This document shows, piece by piece, positions 1 to 7,635 of a stretch of DNA of 8,988 nt. Source of the stretch: Solirubrobacteraceae bacterium (GTDB taxonomy: Bacteria > Actinomycetota > Thermoleophilia > Solirubrobacterales > Solirubrobacteraceae); the NCBI GenBank assembly GCA_025935735.1, contig JAICUS010000219.1:1-8988 (forward strand), in the 5' to 3' direction. Within the stretch, counting starts at the first letter, position 1, and each line of letters begins with the position of its first letter. The position numbers and the translations under genes are program-made. Under the pieces are notes generated by a model, which saw only the letters and a program-made list of their open reading frames with translations, searched no databases and had not been told where the DNA came from.

Positions 1-1252
1 CGGGCAGCTCAAGACCGGCCGCGACGTGGTCATCGCCGCGCTGCTGGGCGCCGACGAGTGCGGCTTCTCCACCGCGCCGCTGATCTCGACGGGCTGCATC
101 ATGATGCGCGCCTGCCACCTGAACACGTGCCCGGTGGGCATCGCCACCCAGGACCCGGAGCTGCGCAAGCGCTTCAAGGGCCAGCCCGAGCACGTGGTCA
201 ACTTCTTCTTCTTCGTGGCCGAGGAGGCGCGCGAGCTCATGCGCCGGCTGGGCATCCGGCGCTACGTCGACCTCGTCGGCCGGGTCGACCTGCTGGAGGC
301 CGACGCGGCGATCGATCACTGGAAGGCCCGCGGCGTCGACCTCACGCACGTGCTGCGCGCCCCGGCCGTCGACCCCGACACGCCGCGCCGGCGCCTGCGC
401 CCGCAGGACTCGCCGCTGCCGGGCGCGCTGGACTGGACGCTGATCGAGCGCGCCCGCGAGGCGGTGGACAACCGGCGCAAGGTCACGGGCGAGTTCGCCA
501 TCCGCAACGTCAACCGCACGGTCGGCGGGCTCTTGTCGAGCGCCGTGACCAAGGTCCACGGCGCGGCCGGGCTGCCGCCGGGGACGATCCGCTTCACGCT
601 GCGCGGCTCGGCCGGGCAGTCGTTCGGCGCCTGGCTGGCCCCGGGCGTGGAGCTGACGTTGATCGGCGACGCCAACGACTACACGGGGAAGGGCCTCTCG
701 GGCGGCGTGCTGGCCGTGCGCCCGCCGGACGAGGCGACGTTCAAGGCCGAGGAGAACGTGGTCATCGGCAACACCGTCCTCTACGGCGCCACTTCCGGCC
801 GCGCGTTCTTCCGCGGGCTGGCCGGCGAGCGCTTCGCCGTGCGCAACTCGGGCGCCTCGGCGGTGGTCGAGGGCGTGGGCGACCACGGCTGCGAGTACAT
901 GACCGGCGGCCGGGCCGTGATCCTGGGGCGCACGGGGCGCAACTTCGCCGCCGGCATGAGCGGCGGCGTCGCCTACGTGCTGGACGAGGACGGCACGTTC
1001 GGCGAGCGCTGCAACATGGGCCTGGTCGGCTTCGACGAGATCTCCGAGTCGGACGCGATCGAGCTGCACGGGCTCGTCGAGGAGCACCGCGACCGCACCG
1101 GCTCTGCCGTGGCCGAGCGCGTGCTGCGCGAGTGGGCCGAGTGCCTGCCGCGGTTCGTGAAGGTGATGCCGCACGACTACAAGCGCGCGCTGCGGGAGAT
1201 GGCGGAGGCCGAGAAGGGCGAGACCGCCGTGGCCGAGGAGACGCGGGTCTGA
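1..1252 (+). CDS. gltB: Glutamate synthase (NADPH) large subunit, C-terminal part
   Basis: This is the 3' part of the GOGAT alpha subunit, which makes two glutamates from glutamine and 2-oxoglutarate in the cytoplasm. The reading frame is open from base 2, so the 5' end lies outside the window; about 416 residues are visible of a family usually near 1500. The frame opens in the FMN/synthase domain with [17 protein letters not shown]. The 3Fe-4S cysteines follow in a C-x5-C-x4-C pattern ([12 protein letters not shown], codons at bases 95, 113 and 128), with the family hallmark [16 protein letters not shown] just after. From about visible residue 155 onward comes the glycine-rich beta-helix (GXGXG) domain, with repeats such as [14 protein letters not shown] and [21 protein letters not shown]. 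The TGA stop (1250-1252) shares one base with the gltD ATG, so the two subunits are surely co-expressed. The glutaminase domain is not visible. Identification is firm. Confidence 0.97.
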   Translation, partial: GQLKTGRDVVIAALLGADECGFSTAPLISTGCIMMRACHLNTCPVGIATQDPELRKRFKGQPEHVVNFFFFVAEEARELMRRLGIRRYVDLVGRVDLLEADAAIDHWKARGVDLTHVLRAPAVDPDTPRRRLRPQDSPLPGALDWTLIERAREAVDNRRKVTGEFAIRNVNRTVGGLLSSAVTKVHGAAGLPPGTIRFTLRGSAGQSFGAWLAPGVELTLIGDANDYTGKGLSGGVLAVRPPDEATFKAEENVVIGNTVLYGATSGRAFFRGLAGERFAVRNSGASAVVEGVGDHGCEYMTGGRAVILGRTGRNFAAGMSGGVAYVLDEDGTFGERCNMGLVGFDEISESDAIELHGLVEEHRDRTGSAVAERVLREWAECLPRFVKVMPHDYKRALREMAEAEKGETAVAEETRV

Positions 1253-2772
1253 TGGGCAAGCTCGGCGGCTTTCTCGAGATTCACCGCGTCGAGGCGCCCG
1301 AGCGCGACCCGCGGACCCGGAAGGCGGACTTCCGCGAGTTCGTCGGGACGCTCCCGGTGGACGGCCTGCGCGAGCAGGGCGCGCGCTGCATGGAGTGCGG
1401 CGTGCCGTTCTGCCACAACGGCTGCCCGCTGGGGAACCTCATCCCCGACTGGAACGACCTCGTCTACCGCGACCGCTGGCGCGAGGCGATGGACCAGCTG
1501 CACGCCACCAACAACTTCCCGGACTTCACCGGGCGGCTGTGCCCGGCGCCGTGCGAGGCGGCCTGCGTGCTGGAGATCCGCGAGGGCGATGCGGTCTCGA
1601 TCAAGCAGATCGAGGTGGCGATCGTCAATCGCGCCTGGGACGAGGGCTGGGTCGTGCCGCGCCCGCCGGCGGTCGAGACCGGCCGCACCGTCGCGGTCAT
1701 CGGCGCGGGCCCGGCGGGGCTGGCGGCGGCGCAGCAGCTGCGCCGGGCGGGCCACCGGGTGACGGTCTATGAGCGCGACGAGGCCGGCGGCGGCCTGGTG
1801 CGCTTCGGCGTGCCGCACTTCAAGATCGAGAAGTGGGTGGTCGAGCGGCGGCTGGAGCAGCTGGTCGCCGAGGGCGTCGAGTTCCGCTACGGCGTCGACG
1901 TGGGCGCCGACGTCGACCCGGTGGAGCTGCGGGCCGCCCATGACGCCGTGGTGATCGCCACGGGCTCGCGGGTGCCGCGCGACCTGCCCGTCCCGGGCCG
2001 CGAGCTCGACGGCGTGCACTTCGCCATGGAGTACCTCTACGACCGCGCCCGGGTGCTCGACGGCAACCCGCCGGCCGCGCCCATCTCCGCCGCGGGCAAG
2101 CACGTGCTGGTGGTCGGCGGCGGCGACACCGGCGCGGACTGCGTCGGCCACGCCCACCGCGAGGGCGCGGCCTCGGTCACCCAGATCGAGCTGCTGGGCG
2201 AGCCGCCGGCCCGCCGCCCCGACGACCTGACGCCCTGGCCGCGCTGGCCGTTGAAGCTGCGCATGTCCTACTCCCTGAAGGAGGGCGGGACGCGCGACTT
2301 CTCCATCTCCACCACCTCGCTGACCGGCAACGGCCGCGTGCAGCAGGTGCACTGGGCGGAGAACACGGGCAAGCCCCCGTTCGACGTCATCCCGGGCACC
2401 GAGGAGACCCGCCCGGCCGAGCTCGTTCTGCTGGCCATGGGCTTCCTGCACCCCGAGCAGCCGCTGCTCGAGGCCCTCGGCGTCGACCGCGACGCCCGCG
2501 GCAACGCGAAGGCCGGCGCCTACGCCACCTCCGCCCCGGGCGTGTTCGCCGCGGGCGACGCCCGCCGCGGCCAGTCGCTGATCGTGTGGGCGATCAACGA
2601 GGGCCGCCAGTGCGCCCGGGTGGCCGACCGCTACCTGCGCGAGCTCCCGCCGATCGACCCGCGCGACGAGGAGTCCACGGGCACCTCGGACCGCTTCGGC
2701 TCGCCCGACCTGGGCGCCGACCCGCCGCAGCGGGCGACGTACGGCACGGGGCACGGGGTGGTGAGCGAGTAG
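1252..2772 (+). CDS. gltD: Glutamate synthase (NADPH) small subunit
   Basis: This is the GOGAT beta subunit (506 aa). It oxidises NADPH on FAD and passes electrons through 4Fe-4S clusters to the large subunit. N-terminal cluster cysteines are C46, C49, C54, C58 ([13 protein letters not shown]) and C97, C101, C105 (CPAPCEAAC). The FAD Rossmann motif [17 protein letters not shown] lies at about 147-163, the NADPH motif [13 protein letters not shown] at about 285-297, and the C-terminal FAD motif [13 protein letters not shown] at about 430-442. The ATG at 1252 overlaps the gltB stop as TGATG; a purine-rich GAGGAG (1235-1240) lies 11 bases upstream, so translation is probably coupled. The start fits the family N-terminus ([10 protein letters not shown]). 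The last ~40 residues, after [11 protein letters not shown], form a polar low-complexity tail beyond the usual ~480-residue length. The longer reading frame that continues upstream from this gene is a gltB shadow. Confidence 0.97.
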   Translation: MGKLGGFLEIHRVEAPERDPRTRKADFREFVGTLPVDGLREQGARCMECGVPFCHNGCPLGNLIPDWNDLVYRDRWREAMDQLHATNNFPDFTGRLCPAPCEAACVLEIREGDAVSIKQIEVAIVNRAWDEGWVVPRPPAVETGRTVAVIGAGPAGLAAAQQLRRAGHRVTVYERDEAGGGLVRFGVPHFKIEKWVVERRLEQLVAEGVEFRYGVDVGADVDPVELRAAHDAVVIATGSRVPRDLPVPGRELDGVHFAMEYLYDRARVLDGNPPAAPISAAGKHVLVVGGGDTGADCVGHAHREGAASVTQIELLGEPPARRPDDLTPWPRWPLKLRMSYSLKEGGTRDFSISTTSLTGNGRVQQVHWAENTGKPPFDVIPGTEETRPAELVLLAMGFLHPEQPLLEALGVDRDARGNAKAGAYATSAPGVFAAGDARRGQSLIVWAINEGRQCARVADRYLRELPPIDPRDEESTGTSDRFGSPDLGADPPQRATYGTGHGVVSE

Positions 2773-3073
2773 CGCCGCGGGGGGCGCCGGCGAACTGCGG
2801 CTGGGTAGGGGGTGAGAGCACTGGCCGCCGTGCGGGGTGATTCGTTTCGGTGGCGCCTGCGGAGGGCTTGTCGCTTTTTGGCGGGCACAGCCGGACAAAG
2901 GTTACACCGGGTTCCTTGAGTAAAGCCGGATGCGGTCGCATGTGATCGATTCCGGAGCACCCGCAGGAGATTCGCGCACACTCGACCCTCGCGACCGCGG
3001 CGAAGGGACTCGCCTCCCTACCCAGCCAGCGGTTCGCCGATCCCGAAAACGGCGCCGGCGGAACGCGCAGGCG
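2773..3073. other. Intergenic region after gltBD, no gene seen
   Basis: No supported coding region is seen on either strand; frames that cross it are continuations of antisense shadows. Just after the gltD stop there is a GC-only dyad (CGCCG at 2773-2777 with CGGCG at 2788-2792, enclosing the palindrome GGCGCC) that could form a hairpin, but no T-tract follows, so it is not called a terminator. Bases 2840-2960 are less GC-rich than the rest and hold small dyads: ATGCG-GT-CGCAT at 2930-2941, nested in CCGGA (2926-2930) / TCCGG (2951-2955). A TTGAGT (2916-2921) has only a poor -10 (TGTGAT, 19 bases on). No tRNA or riboswitch was recognised. Confidence 0.5.
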
Positions 3074-3107
3074 AACTTACGTACGCTGCAGGATGTGCGG
3101 GTAAGTT
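3074..3107. repeat. Perfect 7-bp inverted repeat, possible operator
   Basis: AACTTAC (3074-3080) and GTAAGTT (3101-3107) are exact reverse complements separated by 20 bases. The arms are AT-rich for this genome. The right arm contains the presumed -10 hexamer TAAGTT of the downstream stress-protein gene, and the left arm lies near where the -35 element would be. Arm centres are 27 bp apart, so a protein would have to bridge about 2.5 helical turns. A regulatory role is an inference from position; chance is possible. Confidence 0.35.
3102..3107 (+). promoter_or_regulatory. Likely -10 element of a leaderless promoter for the GlsB-family gene
   Basis: TAAGTT fits the TANNNT -10 consensus and is followed by 7 bases (GAGCGGC) and then ATG at 3115. 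A transcript starting at or one base before the ATG would be leaderless, as is common in Actinobacteria. The hexamer is preceded by GGG, so the longer string GGGTAA also resembles the -10 of actinobacterial general-stress sigma factors (SigB/SigF type, GGGTA-). No convincing -35 (GTTT or TTGAC-) is visible at the right distance. Confidence 0.4.
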
Positions 3108-3114
3108 GAGCGGC

Positions 3115-3387
3115 ATGGGCCTCATCACCTACCTGATCCTCGTGGCGATCGGCGGCCTGATCATGGGCGCGCTCGCCCGCCTCGCGCTGCCTGGCCGCGA
3201 CCCCATGTCGATCTGGATGACGATCGGCGTCGGCGTCGCCGGCTCCTTCGTCGGCGGCATCGTCGCCCGCGTGCTGTTCGGCGGCGCCTACGGCCTCATC
3301 CTGGCCTTCGCCTGCTCGTTCGGCATCGTCTATCTGATCCGCCGCTCCCGCGGGGGCGACCTCACGCACCCGGGCGCCTACCGCTGA
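3115..3387 (+). CDS. GlsB/YeaQ/YmgE family stress-response membrane protein
   Basis: This is a small inner-membrane protein (90 aa) of the transglycosylase-associated family (YeaQ/YmgE/GlsB). Members are stress-induced; their biochemical role is unknown. Three hydrophobic segments are visible: about residues 3-21, 35-57 and 59-75, with the family's glycine-rich helices (GGLIMGALARLALPGRDP, then VGVAGSFVGGIVARVLFG). LPGRDP between helices 1 and 2 is typical. ATG 3115 is preferred over an in-frame TTG at 3106 because the hydrophobic helix starts right after it and a -10-like hexamer covers that TTG. After helix 3 the family normally ends in a short basic tail (here IRRSRGG). The last nine residues, DLTHPGAYR, are unusual and resemble an SDR segment (see findings). 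The gene stands alone between gltD and an SDR remnant that is in the same frame just after its stop. Confidence 0.9.
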   Translation: MGLITYLILVAIGGLIMGALARLALPGRDPMSIWMTIGVGVAGSFVGGIVARVLFGGAYGLILAFACSFGIVYLIRRSRGGDLTHPGAYR

Positions 3388-3868
3388 GGCGCCGCCGTCG
3401 ACGCCGTCGAGGCGGAGTCCGGCGCCGTGCGCGCGCTGGTCAACAACGCCGGCCACAGCTCTCGGGCGCGCTGGAGACGGTCCCGCCGGACGAGCTGGCC
3501 GCCAGTTCGAGACCAACGTGTTCGGCCTGCTGCGGCTCACCCATCGACGTGGTCTGCGTCGAGCCGGGGCTCATCCGCACCGAGTTCGGCGCGACCGCTG
3601 CCGGCGGCGTGGCCGGCGACGACGGCCCGTACGCCGCGTTCAACCGGTCCGTCGCCAAGCAGACCCGCGACGTCTACGAAGGCCCGCTGTCGCGGCTCGG
3701 CGGCGGCCCCGAGGCGGTCGCGGCCGCGATCGCCAAGGCCCTCGCCGCCGAGCGGCCGCCGGCCCGCGTCCCCGTCACCGCCTCCGCGCGCATCCTCATG
3801 GGCCTGCGCCGGTGCTTGCCCGACCGCGCCTGGGATCGTGTGGTCATGGGCAACTTCGACTCCCCGCG

Positions 3869-3872
<4 letters not shown>
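3388..3872 (+). pseudogene. Short-chain dehydrogenase/reductase remnant
   Basis: SDR-family sequence is clear but spread over three frames and incomplete. Bases 3388 to about 3460 (frame 1) give AVDAVEAESGAVRALVNNAGHS with the hallmark NNAG. The frame then shifts to SGALETVPPDELAA (from 3462, frame 3), then to QFETNVFGLLRLT (from 3503, frame 2). At about 3540 roughly 60 residues are missing, and the sequence resumes in frame 3 with IDVVCVEPGLIRTEFG and the normal SDR C-terminus, ending in DSPR and TAG (3870-3872). Absent are the N-terminal TGxxxGIG cofactor motif and the whole segment with the catalytic Ser and YxxxK. The gene therefore cannot make an active enzyme. The length of the missing part is judged from typical SDRs. 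Its stop codon overlaps the stop of the convergent transporter gene. Pieces of it can look like short complete ORFs (for example from GTG 3549), but these are fragments. Confidence 0.88.
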
Positions 3873-5814
<1,942 letters not shown>

Positions 5815-5815
<1 letters not shown>

Positions 5816-6954
5816 TACAACGCGGCGACCGCGGCGAGCAGCCGCTCGGCGTCGGCCGCCTCGTTGTAGTGCAGGAAGCCGGCCCGCACCGCGCCGTGCG
5901 GGGCAAGGCCGAGGTGGCGCTCGAGCTCGAACGCGTAGTAGTTGCCGTCCCACACGGCGATCTCCTGCTCGGCCAGCGCGCGGGCCACCTCGGCGGCGGA
6001 CTTCCCGGCGACGTTGAACATCAGCGTCGGCGCGCGGTCGCGCGCGGCGCCGTAGACCGTCACGCCGTCGATCTGCTTCAGGCCGTCCAGCGCCGTGTCG
6101 AGGAGCCGTTGCTCGTGCGCGTGGACCGCCTCGAAGTCCAGCTCGAGCAGGTACTCCGCCGCCGCCCGCACGCCGGCCAGCGACTCGAAGGGCAGCGTGC
6201 CGAGCTCCCAGCGGTCCGGCGGCTCGTCCGGCGACGGCTTGAGCTTGTCCGGGAAGTACTCCGCGAGGATCTCCGGCCGCGCGCAGAGCATCGCCGTGTG
6301 CGGGCCGAACCACTTGTAGGCACTGCAGCCGAGCACGTCGGCGTCCAGCGCCGCGACGTCGTGGCGGCGGTGCGGCGAGGCGTGCACGGCATCGACGTAC
6401 ACGCGGGCGCCGGCGCGGTGCGCGGCGGCCACGATCCCCGGCAGGTCCGGCACGGTGCCGACCGCGTTGGAGGCGGCGGTGACGGCGACCCACTTCGTGC
6501 GCTCGCTCAGCACCGCCTCGACCGCGGCGGTGGGCAGCTCGAGCGTGTCCGGCTCGGGCTCGGCGAAGCGCACCGTCGCGCCGGCGCGCTCGGCGGCGAG
6601 CACCCACGGCCGGACGTTGGAGTCGTGGTCCAGGAACGTGCAGACGATCTCGTCGCCGGGCTCCAGCGCGCGCACCACCGTCGCGGCGAAGCGGAACGTC
6701 AGCGCGGTGAAGCTCGGGCCGAACGTCACGCCGGCGGCGTCGCCGCCCAGCAGCGTGGCCACGGCCTTGCGCGTGGAGTCCAGCAGCTCGTCGGTCTCGT
6801 GCGCCGCCTTGAAGACGCCGCCGTGGTTGGCCTGGCTGCCGGAGCGCATCCAGTCGGCCATCGCCTCGATCGCGCTGTCCACCACCTGGCTGCCGGCGGG
6901 TCCGTCGAGTCGGGCCCAGCCATCGCGCAGGGCGGGGAAGCGCTCTCGGTTCAC
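5815..6954 (-). CDS. Class V aminotransferase, cysteine-desulfurase-like (VC1184/TIGR01976 type)
   Basis: A 379-residue PLP fold-type I enzyme. The sequence follows the VC1184 subfamily closely: FPALRDGWARLDGPAGSQ at the N-terminus, QANHGG (41-46), LDHDSNVRPWVLAAERAGA (108-126), VTAASNAVGTVPD (158-170). VDAVH (187-191) contains the Asp expected to pair with the PLP ring nitrogen. SAYKWFGPH contains Lys214, the expected Schiff-base lysine. R357 in GAVRAGFLHYN is placed to bind a substrate carboxylate. The only cysteines are C105, C210 and C224. None lies in the C-terminal region where SufS/IscS carry the catalytic Cys, so classical desulfurase activity is unlikely. The reaction is not known for this subfamily. 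GTG 6954 is chosen because AGGAGGT lies just upstream and family similarity begins there; the much longer open frame upstream is a shadow. GTGA overlaps the Nudix stop by four bases, and TAGTG joins it to the transporter. Confidence 0.92.
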
Positions 6955-7340
6955 GTGACCTCCTGGATCAGCTCGGCGTCGTGGGGATAGGTGAGGAGGG
7001 TCGCGGCCTCGCCGGGCTCCACCCAGCGCAGCTCGTCGACCTCGTCGTCGGGGGTGAAGGGGTCGATCCGCTCGATCTCCATCCGCCAGTAGCGCACGAC
7101 CTTCGCGCGCCCCTTGCGGTCGGTGTAGCTCGTGTGGGAGAGTTCCGCGGCCAGCGTGCAGTGCAGGCCCGTCTCCTCCCGCACCTCGCGCAGCGCGCAT
7201 TCCTCCCACGACTCGCCGGGGTCGAGCTTGCCCTTGGGCAGCGACCAGTCGTCGTAGCGCGGGCGGTGCACCAGCGCGATGCGGCCGTCGCGCAGCACGA
7301 CGCCGCCCGCCGCCTTGACCTCCGCCTCCTCGGGATCCAT
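6951..7340 (-). CDS. Nudix hydrolase, MutT1-like single domain
   Basis: A 129-residue cytoplasmic Nudix pyrophosphohydrolase, likely acting on a nucleoside diphosphate linked to another group (8-oxo-dGTP and diadenosine polyphosphates are the usual MutT1-type substrates). The Nudix box GX5EX7REUXEEXGU is intact: G37-KLDPG-E43-SWEECAL-R51-EVREETGL, including the metal-binding REVREE core. The preceding VHRPRYDDWSLPKGKLDPGE is typical of mycobacterial MutT1-like proteins. Those carry a second, histidine-phosphatase domain that is absent here; this protein ends at the edge of the Nudix fold with AELIQEVT. ATG 7340 is chosen because AAGGVVLRDGRIAL, the first Nudix strand, begins nine residues later. 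There is no ribosome binding site, but a -10-like hexamer lies six bases upstream. It is the first gene of a three-gene operon and overlaps the aminotransferase gene by four bases. The substrate is inferred from the family only. Confidence 0.92.
   Translation of the reverse strand: MDPEEAEVKAAGGVVLRDGRIALVHRPRYDDWSLPKGKLDPGESWEECALREVREETGLHCTLAAELSHTSYTDRKGRAKVVRYWRMEIERIDPFTPDDEVDELRWVEPGEAATLLTYPHDAELIQEVT
6958..6964 (-). promoter_or_regulatory. Strong Shine-Dalgarno site fixing the aminotransferase start
   Basis: On the minus strand AGGAGGT is followed by CAC and then GTG at 6954. It lies inside the 3' end of the Nudix gene. It is the only clear consensus ribosome binding site among the genes in this window, and it selects a GTG within an open frame that continues upstream for hundreds of codons. 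Confidence 0.8.
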
Positions 7341-7346
7341 GCGGGC

Positions 7347-7352
7347 AAGATA
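7347..7352 (-). promoter_or_regulatory. Likely -10 element of the Nudix-aminotransferase-transporter operon
   Basis: Read on the minus strand, TATCTT (TANNNT type) is followed by GCCCGC and then the ATG of the Nudix gene at 7340. That six-base gap fits a leaderless transcript. No good -35 is visible; one at the usual distance would fall inside the first codons of the monooxygenase remnant on the other strand. The divergent gap is only 17 bases (7341-7357). Confidence 0.45.
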
Positions 7353-7357
7353 TCGGC

Positions 7358-7577
7358 GTGGCGCTCCCGACCGTCTGCGTGATCGGCGCCGGCTCCTCCG
7401 GGATCGCCGCCGCCAAGGCCCTCCACGTCCGGGGCTTCGAGTTCGACTGCCTCGAGAAGTCCAACCGCGTGGGCGGCGGAGCTGCCCGAGCCCGACCACG
7501 GGCTGCTGCACGCCCACCCGACGGTGTCCGACGACGTGCTCTCGCGGACCGCCCACGGCGAGGTCGCGCCGCGGCCG
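7358..7577 (+). pseudogene. Flavin-containing monooxygenase remnant with large internal deletion
   Basis: GTG 7358 opens a typical FMO N-terminus: MALPTVCVIGAGSSGIAAAK with the FAD-binding GxGxxG, then FDCLEKSNRVGG. Normally GNW and about 270 more residues would follow. Instead, at about 7478, the sequence changes frame (frame 2 to frame 3) and reads ELPEPDHGLLHAHPTVSDD then VLSRTAHGEVAPRP, which is the FMO segment found some 300 residues into the intact ~440-residue protein (LPxPDHxxxEAHPTVSxxLLxRxxHG). Similarity fades by about 7577, before the second conserved block and the C-terminus. The NADPH site is missing, so no active enzyme is expected. The N-terminal frame alone gives a 136-residue ORF that ends in unrelated low-complexity sequence. 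The position of the deleted block is judged from memory of the family. The fragment is divergent from the Nudix operon, 17 bases away. Confidence 0.75.
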
Positions 7578-7623
7578 CCGCCGGGCTGGCCGGATGTCCG
7601 GTCGCACCGCTCCCGCCGCCCAC

Positions 7624-7629
7624 TAGGCT
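7624..7629 (+). promoter_or_regulatory. Likely -10 element of the M36 peptidase gene
   Basis: TAGGCT (TANNNT type) is followed by CGGGGC and then base 7636, where the peptidase frame should begin. The six-base gap is the same as for the Nudix gene and one less than for the GlsB-family gene, arguing for a leaderless transcript starting at 7636. The same TAG is also the in-frame stop that limits how far upstream the peptidase can start. No clear -35 was found. Confidence 0.45.
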
Positions 7630-7635
7630 CGGGGC

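Noticed and set aside
58..1251. Apparent extension of gltD to a 904-residue protein
   Set aside because: The first ~398 codons are an out-of-frame shadow of gltB; GltD similarity begins exactly at ATG 1252.
2772..2792. Terminator hairpin after gltD
   Set aside because: The dyad is short, built only of G and C in a GC-rich region, and lacks a following T-run.
1177..2898. 573-codon minus-strand open frame opposite gltD
   Set aside because: It mirrors gltD codon structure, has no recognisable motif and no start signal; typical of GC-rich antisense frames.
2916..2946. Promoter with TTGAGT as -35
   Set aside because: The best -10 is TGTGAT at 19 bases, without the TANNNT pattern, and lies about 170 bases from the nearest gene.
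3031..3048. tRNA-like T-arm string GGTTCGCCGATCCC
   Set aside because: It lacks the GTTCGAATC core, and no acceptor stem, D-arm or anticodon arm could be matched around it.
5816..6607. Apparent N-terminal extension of the transporter
   Set aside because: It is an out-of-frame reading of the aminotransferase gene. The MFS helix 1 starts directly after GTG 5815.
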